Assembly (NCBI GenBank): GCA_002118135.1
Contig: BDIU01000201.1
Coordinates: 186,001 to 250,000, forward strand
From: Trebouxia sp. TZW2008
Taxonomy: Eukaryota > Chlorophyta > Trebouxiophyceae > Trebouxiales > Trebouxiaceae
DNA: 64,000 nucleotides
Direction of reading: 5' to 3'
Shown here: positions 24,401 through 35,223 of the stretch, in pieces
Layout of the letters: every line of letters starts with the position of its first letter
Position numbering within the stretch: the first letter of the stretch is position 1
Notes under the pieces: generated by a model
Databases searched by the model: none
The model's input: the letters and a program-made list of their open reading frames with translations, nothing else
What the model was told of the DNA's origin: nothing
Program-made: the position numbers and the translations under genes

Positions 24401-25774
24401 TGCCAGTACTGAAGTGATCTTGCTTCGCGTGATTACGTTAATGGCTTGATCATTTGTAAGCTGTGCTGAAGCTTGGACTGTGGGGTCACCATCGGGCGTG
24501 CTCGCTGTCAAAGAACAGGAAACCACCTGCACAAAATTGTACACAAATGCAAGCTTTGAATTGTTAAGTAGGCCAATTGCTTGCTGGAAATGCAACCGTG
24601 TAGAGGCAGTATGAACCATATCATATTTTGGATAGCATATATAGCTGCTGCATGTTGTGTCAAAGTGTGACTGTTGCTGCATTTCAGAGTGAGAAGCTGT
24701 GACAGTAATTGGACAATGCAGTGGGCTGCATGCATGCTTGGCTGTTCAGTTTTGGTAGACCCAGCCCAATAATGGTTCTTGCTTGGCATGCAATGCTCTA
24801 TAGGCTACGCTTTTGATCCATAACCTGCTTACATACATCAGAAGATCCTGCTTGCTCTTTGTAGGTGGTCTCCGATGACATCCTTACTGTAGCCTGGCCT
24901 CGCTGTTTGCTTGACTGTACCCAAGTCAGCCAGCAGAACATGCTTTTTGCGGAAGCCTCGCACTTTGGGCTCTTGGCATGCAGCAAGCCATGGATGTTCT
25001 TTAGGAAGCAAGGTAGGCGACCTGGCTGTGACAATCCTGAATGCAGCTGTTGTGCACTTGCCGCTTACAGCAGCTGCTGTTTGCACGAAGTTCACATTTG
25101 CAGAGGGTAAGCTGCACATGGTGCTGAAAAGCATCATTTGTGCTCTGGTCCATCATCTAGCTTGTAACAGCAGCAGCCATAAGCAAAGCGGCGGCTTGCT
25201 GTGTTGAACTGGCCCGCAGTAAGATACCATAAAAAACAATCTGGGTTTAGCCTGGCTGGTTGCCTGTTTTGCAAAGGATTTGTGCACAGTTTGAACGTTT
25301 TGCCCTCAAGCAGCTACATATGCAGCACTTACAAAACGATTGCTTGCAGGTACTTAAGAGCGACAGCATTGAAATCATCTTCATGAAAGGTCCTTCACAG
25401 ATGCTACCCTACCCTCCTCCTTATCATTGTGAATTTCACATCTTGCGGCACTGTCCACTGCCAGTCACCAGGAAGCTCTTGCTGCCTGCCATGGATTACA
25501 TGTGTCTGCACCAGCATGCGTCAAGCCGCAAGGTCCCAGACATGGGGCATCTCAAGACAGATTGCAGTACACAGCCCTCAGGGTGCAAAGCCTGATGTTG
25601 CACAGAAGCTATGTTTGACATGAAGACTGTAAACTCCTTGCTCAAAGAGGATGTGGCGCTCATTGACAGCACTGGCTTCTGTAGTCAATCATTGAGTCAT
25701 CAAGAGGCAGCCCAGGTCTTGCAGGCAGCTGATCACTGTGCAGCTTACATGTTGGAAAGGCTTGAATGCTTGTG
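18449..25774 (+). CDS. Large multi-exon protein of unknown function
   Basis: I do not recognise the family. A chain of phase-compatible exons runs along the + strand: ~18501-18636, 18767-18804, 19066-19237, 19690-20204, 20750-20872, 21030-21254, then 22251-22383, 22701-22826, 22903-23325, 23492-23608, 23824-23966, 24211-24361 and further open exons to ~25595. A possible last exon (MFDMKTVNSLLKED..) stops at 25774. The start is unresolved: MVWEEDPYSTQ at 18449 is one option. The N-terminal third is Gln/Pro-rich with a 16-residue tandem repeat. A basic KKRPRV stretch at about 20780 could be a nuclear signal. The rest is mainly predicted helix with Leu/Cys-rich segments (GFLEKLLLVFDHLRRHLSELL), which suggests a helical-repeat scaffold. 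Joins between 21254-22251 and after 24361 are uncertain. Confidence 0.5.
19783..20100 (+). repeat. Coding 48-bp (16-residue) tandem repeat
   Basis: Six or seven units of 48 bp start GTGCCTCAGCAACAG and encode a VPQQQ(P/L)M-G-LN-P-A type unit. One unit is truncated at 19873-19890. Because the unit length is a multiple of three, copy-number change keeps the reading frame. Confidence 0.85.
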
Positions 25775-26112
25775 AAGAAGCAGTTCAAATTTGGCTGTGT
25801 GTCGACATGATGAGCTAGCAAAGCTGATATGTCTGTTGCTTCTGCATGCAATTTGTGACAGCCAACTTAACAGGGCATGTAGGGTGGCAAAATTGCGTTG
25901 ACCTGGCAGCCATTGTCTTTAGCTGCCTTCATCAACGAGCTATGTAATGATGGGTTGGACACATGTGAGGTGCACCCTACAGCATTCATGCACATGTAGA
26001 TTCAACATTTTGCATGTTATGATCCTTCTCTGGCCAGCCTGCTCTCGCGCCGTAAGCTCAGCGTATGCATGTAGTCTCACATGTTCAGCCAGTAAGTGCC
26101 AGGTATACACCG
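25775..26112. other. Convergent intergenic region
   Basis: 338 bp between the end of the unknown + gene and the stop of the FLU-like - gene. It must hold both 3' UTRs. Nothing else was seen. Confidence 0.5.
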
Positions 26113-29100
26113 TTATACAGGGCCATCAACGTCCATTTGTGATATGTACTTGTCGTAATATTCAGCAGCCTTGTCAAAATCACCCATGTCTGTGTAGATG
26201 TCTGCAATGGTACCATAAGCGTCTGCATCTCCAACATGGTCGTTCATGTGACTGGAGAGCTTGAGAACATTTTCCAAATGATGCACTGCTGCCTTATATT
26301 GCCCCTGTAACCTTGCTGCAGCTGCAAGTCCACGGACAGCCCTTCTCTGCTGAACCTGGTCGCCTGTATACCTTGCTAGCATGTGAGCCTTCTCAAACCT
26401 GACCAGCGCAGATGCACCATTGTCTTGCTTGAGTAATCTGCGAGCATCACATCACCTGTCAGCCTACAGGCAACATGGTCAGGACCGCTAGATTTGCCTC
26501 AATAGAAATACATGCTGACACTGCAATCTGGTCTCTCTGGTAGCCATTGCATCATGGTATGTTCAGAGCAACAACATTCAGCATTTGCATATACAGCATT
26601 TGTTCCATCTCCAGTCCCAATAACACAACACATGGTCTTATTGAAAACTCTGGCTGGGCCCCATAGGTCAACCTTCTGCTGATTGCTGCCGTCAGAACAG
26701 CAATCTTGGGCTGCTTCTAGTTGACTCATGCAATGAAGCTGGCCATTAAGTTCTCTGGAAACTGCGATGCAGATGTAACTCACCGCTTGCCTTCCTTCAG
26801 AGCTTGTAAGCACTGCTTAGCTTCAAGTGTCATCTCATCTTCATCAACGCTGGCCATGACACTGGATGTGGCTGGAGAATAGCTCATTGCCTCATCGACT
26901 GTTGGCATTGCATCCAGCTCACCCTGTGCATCAACACAGCGAGACCTCTGATGCATTACTCCTGAGTTTAGAGTGAGATTGCTGTATGCTGGCTTGATTG
27001 TATTGTCCCCACTTGAAAGAGCCCAACCAAAGGGTTGATGCTTATAAGCAAGAGGAATTGTGGCAGGGCATCTGATATTGTGTCTTTCATGTGACCGCTG
27101 TGTAAGTTGTGGCAGCAACACAGAGTGCATAAGTGCTTCATCAAAGCTTTAGAGCCTCCAGCTTAAGGGTCAATGAAGCTTTTGAGGTCACTGTCATGTC
27201 AGCATTCACAAAAATATACTAGGTGGAGACAGCATGACAGCCCAAACCGGAGCAACAATAATGCATGATGACTTTCCAACTGAAAGTAGTGAATGATGAT
27301 GAACAACATAGAAAATGCATACAGAGTGACAGCAATTAGCACTTGGAAGTCCTCTGGGGATTCAGGACGGGGTCCTGGTAAAACAAGTGTCGCAACCCCT
27401 CCAGCCCTTGTTCCGTCATATGTTCTTTTCCAATGAACACATTAGGCACAGTGTTGAAGCACACATTTGCAACTGAGTTTGCAGAGGCAATGCAGATACA
27501 GCAGAGGCAACTATCACCTGGGAGTCCTCTGGCGATTCAGGACGCGGCCCTGGTACCACAAGCGTTGCAGCCCCTCCAGGGTTTGTTCCATCGTTCTCAC
27601 TTCCAATGGACACATTAGGCATCGGTGTGGGAGCATACATCAAGCCAGGCGCATACACTGTGCCGGCCCGCGCTTGCTGCCGTAGATTCAGGTTGATCTT
27701 TCTCAGCTGCTCGTTGAGCCTTTCCAGCTCAAGCTTTCGCTGACGAGCTGAGAAGCCTGCACAATCAATCAATACATCAACAAATGTCAACCAGCCAAAC
27801 AGCCGACCAACCAATGAATAGAATCTGCAGTCTGAGAAAGGGAGCCAGATGTGATTTGTTGGACTTTCTGGCTTGCAATGTTGAACGTTTCTAGCAAGCA
27901 AAGGCAGCTGATCAGACACAACGAAAGCTTTCATGCCCAGCTCAGCATTTGTGCTTGCATGTATTCAGCGGTATTGAGATGACCTAGACTGACAATGAAG
28001 GCATGTGGAACACAACAATACCTTTTCTGAGTAACATGTTAGAGCTGAATGGGGTTCATCTCCCACGAAAGCCCCAGTCAGAGCTATGAGTTCTTTGACC
28101 CCAACAGCGTCAACTCAAAAAGACAGCACTGAATTTGTGGTGTTTTCTGCCATGCAGCCATGTTTGCCAGCACATAGTATACAATGGTGACTTGTCTGAG
28201 TCATGTGTATGAGCTGAATGGGGTTCACCTCCCACCAAAGCCCCAGTCAGAGATATAGATTCTATAATTCCAACATCGTCAACAACGAGAGACAGCAGTA
28301 GTCTGTGGCTGTTTATGCTATGCAGCCATGTTATTCAGCACATAGAACACAATAGTGACTTGTCTGAGTAACATGTCTGAGCTGAAAGGGGTTCACCTCC
28401 CACCAAAGCCCCAGTCAAAGCTATGAACTCTGTGATCCCAACAACGTCCACTCCAAAAGGGGTTGCACACAGCTTGTCTAACTGTCCCTCCTTTGCTTCT
28501 TTCTCAAACAGCTGCCGCTGCTTGGTGATCTCGCGCTGCACTTGCTCTTCCTTTTCCTGCCTGAGCTGTATGAGCCGTTGCTCTTCATCTGCCAGCAAGC
28601 CTTTGCCGCCTGTCAAGCAGGCAGATCATGCTATGAGCGCCTGATCAATCAAGATGGAATGCTTGCGTAAATCACCATACTCTTCATTTCAGTGACTGAT
28701 TTTATCAAATTCTTGCGTGTTGGGTACTGTGTACTGACTCCAACGTATTGCGTAGTTCACAATTTGCACTGCATTGCAGCAATTTGCACTATAAGTACTG
28801 CATATTGCACATTGAGTATTACGTATGGTGATTCACTGCAGTCAATCAACAGAATTTGCAGTCCAGGGCAGGGAGCCAGATGCGACTCGTCTGCTTGAAA
28901 GCACAGGTGGATGTGTCTGGCAGAAAGCTAATATGTTTCATCATATTGAATGACCAAACATTACAACTGTTGCTGGCACAGCTGCGTCAGATGCAACACA
29001 CGGTACACAGCACGCCTGCCTGGCGCGACAGGATTTGCACGCAATTAGCAATGTATGCTTGAAGGTGTAATGATTATGTGTGGTACCTGTTGATTGCAGG

Positions 29101-29517
29101 AAAGGTTGGAAATCTGCTGCAAATGCAGAGGCTTCAGGGGGAGAAAGAGTCAGTGACAAGCTTGCTGCAGCGGCGAAGGCTACCAGGCCAGACATCAACC
29201 TGTCTGACATGCTGGTCTGACTTGGACTGCTTGTGCTAGCCATGCAAGATGTGCATTGCCTGGTCTGTATTGACACACAAGCACCTTTCAGTCATGACTG
29301 CAAATAAGGGCACGCTAGGTCACAGGCTTGTGTTGCTGAGTGCTGCTGTAAGCTTCCGTACCTCATCTGGCTTGGAGAACGAGCTCTGGCGACGGCTATG
29401 ACGGTGCTTGCCGGTGTGACTGACGGCTCTCCTTTGGAACGCAGGACAAGATGAAGCAGCTGACTGTTGTTTCGTGCAGATACAGCTGCAGGGTCTAGCC
29501 TGGGGAGCGCAGAGCAT
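26113..29517 (-). CDS. FLP: FLU/FLP-like TPR regulator of chlorophyll synthesis
   Basis: FLU proteins are plastid membrane proteins that bind glutamyl-tRNA reductase through TPRs and hold back tetrapyrrole synthesis. In Chlamydomonas the FLU-like gene (FLP) is known to be alternatively spliced. Six phase-consistent exons on the minus strand: 29517-29362, 29264-29087, 28609-28397, 27756-27518, 26923-26784, 26437-26113, giving 416 aa. In order: a Ser/Arg-rich transit peptide (MLCAPQARPCS), an Ala/Leu hydrophobic stretch, a Glu/Gln-rich coiled coil, a hydrophobic anchor (VGITEFIALTGALVGG), the FLU hallmark ARQRKLELERLNEQLRKIN followed by YAPGLMYAP, then C-terminal TPRs (RAVRGLAAAARLQGQYKAA, AYGTIADIYTDMGDFDKAA). 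Exons 3 and 4 have copies in the following introns. Confidence 0.87.
27350..27460 (-). repeat. Echo of FLP exon 4
   Basis: About 105 bp matches the 3' part of exon 4 (27518-27620): 'cctctgg.gattcaggacg', 'ccctccag', 'caatg.acacattaggca'. It lies downstream of the real exon in the following intron. The donor CAG|GTGATAG is not preserved at the equivalent place. Confidence 0.75.
28030..28396 (-). repeat. Two echoes of the FLP exon 3 anchor segment
   Basis: Copies at about 28040-28120 and 28215-28290, period ~170 bp, repeat the last ~55 bp of exon 3 plus the start of the intron. The real segment is VDVVGITEFIALTGALVG. The copies translate as VDDVGIIESISLTGALVG (donor GT kept) and VDAVGVKELIALTGAFVG (donor GT changed to AT). 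Both keep frame across the segment. No acceptor of the right phase is evident. Confidence 0.8.
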
Positions 29518-30777
29518 GGCAAAAGCCTAGATTGGCTTGACAAAGTCAGTGCTGTCGATGACTGATGGCTCTGGCGGACCAAGGTTACGAGGATCAACCG
29601 CGTTCACCTATGTAATAAGCTGGCTCTGCGTCACTTGCGAACGGCACGATCAACAGCGACTGTGTGCGATGTGTCTGGGCCCCGATGCGTGGCGTGCAAT
29701 CTCCTCAGGGCTGGCATCGATTGACACAAGTACACAGCGCGCATGTTACGAGCATGCGCAGGCGATGCGGATAGGTCGAAGAAGACGAACAGGCATTAGT
29801 CACGCCAAAACTTCGGGAACATGTAAGTATGCTCCAGGGTCTGCAGGTGAGACCTTTATTTGCCCACGGTACACTGTATTAAGAAATGCAGATGTATTCC
29901 TGACCAGCCCAATGTATAACATGTATGTGGCGCTGATATTGAGAGTACCCAGACTCATTGTTCAATTCAATGAAAAGCAGCACATTGCTCCCATCATGAT
30001 CGCTGTCATCAATGTGTGTAAAGTCAGCATTATCAACCCGCAAAGTCAGGCACCTTGACTTTTGAGAACTCTGACAAGTCAATATCACCACAACAGCCGC
30101 CCACAACAGCAGACACAGCAACCACACTATTACTACAATGAAACAGCCACGCAGTCAGCATAAATCAGTGCTATTCAAAATTTGTGCATTCAATGCATGC
30201 TGCAGCTACAGGATTGCAGATCTCTCTAGAGCAAGCTGTCCGCTTCATAACTATGACTATGTTGCCAGAACAGGCTCTAAACCCATGGATGTCAGAATGC
30301 AGCTCTCAAAGCTTGTGACATGTGCCAGCGCGAACTGCAAACAGCCAGGAACTCTCTCACGAGCTGTACCATCACCTTGCTCAGCCATCTCAACTATATC
30401 GTCCAGCAGCTGAAACGACCTACACATGGCAAACACGTCGTATGCAGCTTAGGTGTGAGCCGTGTCACAGATGCTTCCATGCACACGTGACCCGCAAGTC
30501 TCAAACACATCACACGCATGATGCATTGCACCTGTGGCAAACCTGGAGTGACTGAAATGGACGCATTCTGGTGCAGAGCGTTGAGCATCAATGATACAAA
30601 AAGCGTTCAGGCCATTCACAACATCATGCCATCAGTTTGGGATTTTGGCCTGTTCAATGTATGTGGACATGCCAAAGCGCAATTTGATGATGTCCCAAAT
30701 TATGCAAATCACAAACGATCTACGCCTCAGCAAATAATTCGAGTAGATCTGAAGTTGGGCATGCTTTGGGCAGAGGC
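29518..30777. other. Intergenic / FLP upstream region
   Basis: 1.26 kb between the FLP start and the stop of the next minus-strand gene. It should include the FLP promoter. A 173-codon + frame (29537-30058) overlaps the probable promoter and lacks recognisable protein features, so I do not call a gene. Confidence 0.45.
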
Positions 30778-32563
30778 TTACTGGATCAACTCGTCAAGCT
30801 GCTTATATGTCTTGACTTTCAGCTCGCGCTGATCCTTGGGCAACAGACTGGTGACATTCTTGGCAATCAGCCTGAAGGTGCAAGGGTCTGCGATTTTGAT
30901 CCACTTCTGGGTGACCTGAGTTGCCTTGTTTTCAATGGTGTCGTTTTCAGCGGCCTGCATGAAATCCTGGGCACTTGCAGTTTGCAGAGCATCTTTGGTA
31001 CTTGCAGGTTGGCCCTGAACAAGCGAAGCAGGATGAGCTATGGGTCCTGGCTACATATCCATGCTTGTATCACAGGCACACTGTAATAGGCTAGATATTG
31101 ATGCTGGCATTACACGCGTGCTGTAATGCTAAGAACCATAAGCATTTATGCTGGTTTTGCACGCATGCTTTAACGCTCAAACCCACAAGCATTCATGCTG
31201 GCATGACTCGCGTGCTGCAATGCCAATAATCATAAGCATGATGCTGCATTACACGCATGCTTTAATGCTAACAACTATAAACGTTAACGCTGGCATTGCA
31301 CGTGTGCTGTGATGCTAACAACCATAAGCATTCATGCTGACATGACATGCACCGTGCAATGCTGACTTGCATCAGCACGATCACAGCGGCACTTACATGC
31401 AGACATCAATTGCTGCAAAGTTACAAAGATCTGCTGCTTTGCAGTGGGGTTGCAACTAATCACAACAGGTGCACTGCCCAGCTGCACTGAGTGCATGCAG
31501 ACAAATGGTGCGGTGGTGTAAGCTTCTGAGGACTGCTCATGCAGCGAGCATGCATAATAGTGGCGTCTGCTGTTGCACGTACGTATCACACAGACGAAGC
31601 GCTTACCTCGCGAATGTAGCAGTCCAGAGAGGCTCTTCTCACTTTTGACAACACCGATGAGTATATGGCTGGATCAGGCTCATAGATGTTGAGCTCCCGT
31701 AAAGATGCCTCTGCAGCCTGTGTTTGGTCACACACACACAACGATTCATGCTTTTGTCTGACTTTCAATAGTTGAATATCAGACGACCCCAGAAAACAAG
31801 CCCTCCTGGCACGACCGAACTTGTGCCACACACACCTAGCACATGTGCTGGAATGTGTAATGATGATGATGTTTGTTATTATCATCACCTTCACAACTAT
31901 TCATGCTTTTGCCAAGAGGGTATGAGAGAAAGTGTGCCAATTGACCATAGCAGTGCTGACTGCACCTTACTGCAAATATGGTGCACACATAACTGCATTT
32001 TGGGCATGCTGTCAGGCAAGTGCAAGCCAAGGACAAGTCAGCATCAAGGCAGGGGTGTGGTGTTCACCTCTAACACCTGCCTGGATGCCCTGATAGGTGC
32101 CAGCAAAATTTCACCACCATTTGCCCTCTGCCTTGTTTTCAGAAATTCAGCAGGTGCTGACAAGTATGGTTCTGCACCATGCCATTTGCAAATTAGAGAC
32201 AAATCACACCTGATCTCATGCTGCAGCCAAATTGACTGTCTGTTGAATAATGATTTTCAGACTTCGGCACGCTGTCAACTGACCTAGCTGCCTTTTCAAG
32301 CCCTGGCTGAGAACTTCGGGTATGCCGACGGCCTCGCTAGGCAGGGGCCTTGATACGCCCAAGGCAAGCACGCCGAGAGTGATGAGCGGTGCGGTGCAGA
32401 CAAGCCTTCTCGACACAGTCAGATCCCGGTCTTCGAGTTGTGCAGTTGCGTTCCGAGCACGTGCGCGGATGGTTTGGAAATGGCTCCGTGTGGCACTCAA
32501 GCTACTGCTCACGCCGATGCGAGGTAACGCAGTCGATGTGATCTGGCGACAAGCCAGGGGCAT
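30778..32563 (-). CDS. Predicted thylakoid-lumen protein
   Basis: Four phase-consistent exons: 32563-32284, 32171-32077, 31717-31607, 31014-30778, giving 240 aa. The N-terminus looks bipartite: an Arg/Ser-rich transit region, then twin arginine SRRLVCTAPLITLGVLALGV ending PLPSEA, as in Tat-targeted lumen proteins. The mature part is helical and charged (EPYLSAPAEFLKTRQR, ILLAPIRASRQ, SSVLSKVRRASLDCYIRE, VTQKWIKIADPCTFRLIAKN, ELKVKTYKQLDELIQ). It resembles small PSII-associated lumen proteins such as the MPH2/TL16.5 group, but I cannot confirm that by eye. The gene is head to head with the TauE/SafE gene. Targeting is a fairly strong inference; function is open. Confidence 0.72.
31090..31370. 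repeat. ~56-bp tandem array in an intron
   Basis: Five degenerate units of roughly 55-57 bp built on 'aaccataagcattcatgctgg' and 'acacgcgtgctgtaatgcta'. It lies wholly inside intron 3 of the lumen-protein gene and does not copy an exon. Confidence 0.75.
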
Positions 32564-32901
32564 GCCTCCACGGCAGTGAAGTTTGAACGGTCAAAATTCT
32601 GTCAAACGCTCTTGCCGACGACAGCAATTGTCGGCATCTATTGTCACACAACAGTACAAACGCGCCCGAGCTGGGTACCGGCCGGCGCTCGCACCACAGT
32701 GATCGCAGCGCACTGTGCGAAGTCAGCTCTGCAAGATAGGATTCTGCTTCTGTCGGAACTGCGTCCGTGTACGCTTGACACGCACGCCGTGAGCGTACCT
32801 CACAAGCGTGAAATGCATGCTTGCACGAGCATGCAAGTGTGCTTGACCAAATTAGGCAGCGGTGCTGCGGCCGTAGAGTGCCATGACAATGTAGTTTAGG
32901 A
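32564..32901. promoter_or_regulatory. 338-bp bidirectional promoter region
   Basis: Separates the divergent starts of the lumen-protein gene (-) and the TauE/SafE gene (+). It contains an imperfect palindrome with 7-bp arms TGCCGAC (32613-32619) and GTCGGCA (32630-32636), and CpG-rich stretches. No TATA box was evident. Shared regulation is inferred from geometry only. Confidence 0.45.
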
Positions 32902-34947
32902 ATGGCATACAGGCGCTACGCCGGCATGGCGTCGGGGACCAGCTGCTTATTGATATGTTTGGCTCTGGGCGTCTCTGGTCTGTTTGTTTGTGCAGCACTA
33001 ACGCGCCAGACCACTAGTCTGCCGTTCGCAATCCGGTATGATGCATGGTAAGCCAATCCTGTAGCATAGCTTGGAGATTTATCCCGTTTTGGCTCAACTG
33101 GCTCGCCCTACAAGACTATGCATGCACAGGGAAGGGCTGCTTACTGGCCACCGAAGCGATGGCAGCCGTAGGTTCCACTTGCAAGCTTTCGAAATTGCTC
33201 CACTGCTTCTGTCGTTTGTGGTGAGGCATGCTTTGATGCGAGCGAATTTTGGATGTCTTTGTGCCTGAGTCAAATCATGGAAGTTTATATGTGCTTTGTG
33301 GTTTTGTAGGTGGCAGCCTTGGCAAATGCGTGTGGGGTCGGAGGAGGAGCTTTCTTTGTACCCATGTTCAATGTTTTGCTAGGCTTCAGTAAGTCAGCCC
33401 CACCATGCAAAGCCTGAGCATGCAGCATAAACTTCTTGAAGTTGGCGCTTGTAGCATGAACTCAAACTGATGAGGGCAACTTTGTGCGTCTCTGCAGGTC
33501 TGAAGGGTTCAACTGCATTGTCTCAGGCTGTTGTGACTGGCGGTGCCTTGGCAGGCTTCATGTACAGTAGCTGCAAGCGACATCCTGATGATCATGAGCA
33601 ATCGTTGGTTGACTTTGACCTGGCACTCATTCTGACACCAATGCTGCTCTTGGGCATCACAGCAGGTGCGCTAAGACTTGACGTTGGCAGCAGACAGGTC
33701 TCTGCGCGCATGCTCCTGTCCCTCATCGGCCAATCTGCTGAGTGTACTGTCATGACTATGCTGTCTCTGAGATCCTGCCGTGGTGATGCTTACTTGATGC
33801 CTGGGTGTTAAGGTCCCAGACACGCTGTGCATGGTCCAGGTCACATGGGTCCAAAGTCAAGTCTGTACGTGCAGGTGTCCTAATCAATGCAGTGATGCCC
33901 AACTGGCTCATCACCGTACTGCTTGTTGCTGTGCTGACATGGCTAACAGTCAAGACTTTCCAGAAGGGCTATCAGCTTCACTGCTCAGAGCTTGAGACAC
34001 AAGCCAACTCAGACGCAATACCTACCCAGCATGCTGAGGACTCTGTTCAAGCTTCTGGTGACAAAGCGCAGTCGGGCAATCTGGCTGAAAACGGTCTGCA
34101 GATTGATGATGTCCCAACAGACACATACAACACACTCAGTGCACTTGATCATGGAGAGTCACAGCTTCCAAATGGCACAGATCTTGATCCAGAGTCTGGT
34201 CAGATTGCATATATTGACGATGAGCAACATCAACAGCCAGCACATCTGAGCATGTGCATACCCTGGAGGGTTATCCAGTTTGGAGAGCTGGTGTGCTTGT
34301 GGGCAGGGTTTCTCGGGATACAGTATGGCAAAGTCTCATTCTCACAGTGCTCATGGCAATATGCTGCGCTCTGTGCTGGTCAAGCAGCATTCTCTGCTAT
34401 AACTACAGTGGGAGCTATTCTACAGGCCCACACCTTCAGATCAACAGCCCAGCCTGAGATTGAGAGGCCTCTGTTGAATATGCAGAAACCTGTTGTGTCA
34501 CACCATGACTGGCCAATGTCTAAGCTGATCAAATGTGTGATGATTGTTCTTTTGGGAGGCACTGTTGCAGGTATGCTAGGCTTTGGGGGCGGTATGATTT
34601 TGGGTCCTTTGATGCTAGAAATGCAGATACACCCATTGGTGTCTTCAGCGACTTCTTCAGTGATGGTTTTGTTCAGCGCTAGTGCTGCGACATTCTCCTT
34701 TGCTGTTTCAGGTAGGCTAAATTATCAGTACGCCCTTGTGTATGGGGGCTTGTGTGCTATAGCTTCAATCGTTGGTGTTGCTGTTATCAGCACATCTGTG
34801 CGTCGTTCAGGGCGTGGCTCACGCATAGTCTTTACCCTTGCCTTGATTATTGCGACTGGTGCATTGATGCAAGCTGTATTTGGCGGCTCAGCTGCAATAC
34901 ATGACATTCGAACCGGACGTCACCTTTCTTTTGCACCTTTATGCTGA
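32902..34947 (+). CDS. TauE/SafE-family membrane transporter
   Basis: Members of this family are multi-pass proteins linked to export of sulfite, sulfoacetate or similar anions. Five phase-consistent exons: 32902-33047, 33130-33220, 33310-33388, 33498-33665, 33875-34947, giving 518 aa. An N-terminal hydrophobic segment (LLICLALGVSGLFVCAAL) is followed by the first family repeat (ALANACGVGGGAFFVPMFN, KGSTALSQAVVTGGALAG, FDLALILTPMLLLGI). A ~100-residue acidic hydrophilic loop comes next, then the second repeat (GGTVAGMLGFGGGMILGPL, SSATSSVMVLFSASAATF) and a final helix pair. The gly-rich motif in both halves is the family hallmark. Substrate and membrane are unknown. Convergent with the next gene (276 bp apart). 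Confidence 0.87.
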
Positions 34948-35223
34948 TCACAAACGCTATGATTTCTAACATATTGTAGGACAGGGGAAGTGAATGTCAC
35001 GAGACGTTGTATCTCAAAGCAACAAGCAGGCTTTTGTTGCTGTATGCTGAAACGACGATTCAAGTGTCCATACATTACACTAAGCATCTACCAGTACAGG
35101 ACCATCAATCGATCAAAATTGCAAGACCCATTTGCACATACGTGTTCCTCTCTGAAGGCGAAACTGCCAAAGACAAAACCCCAAATGTCACACCACAGTG
35201 ACACCGAGCTGCTTAAAAACACA

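Noticed and set aside
18482..25046. Ultra-short introns (about 30-40 nt) in the large unknown + gene
   Set aside because: Several phase-matching GT-AG pairs of 31-41 nt appeared, but at least one is better explained by a different frame and acceptor, so I do not claim them.
29537..30058. 173-codon + frame upstream of FLP
   Set aside because: It starts 20 bp from the FLP start codon, overlaps the probable promoter and has no family-like motifs.
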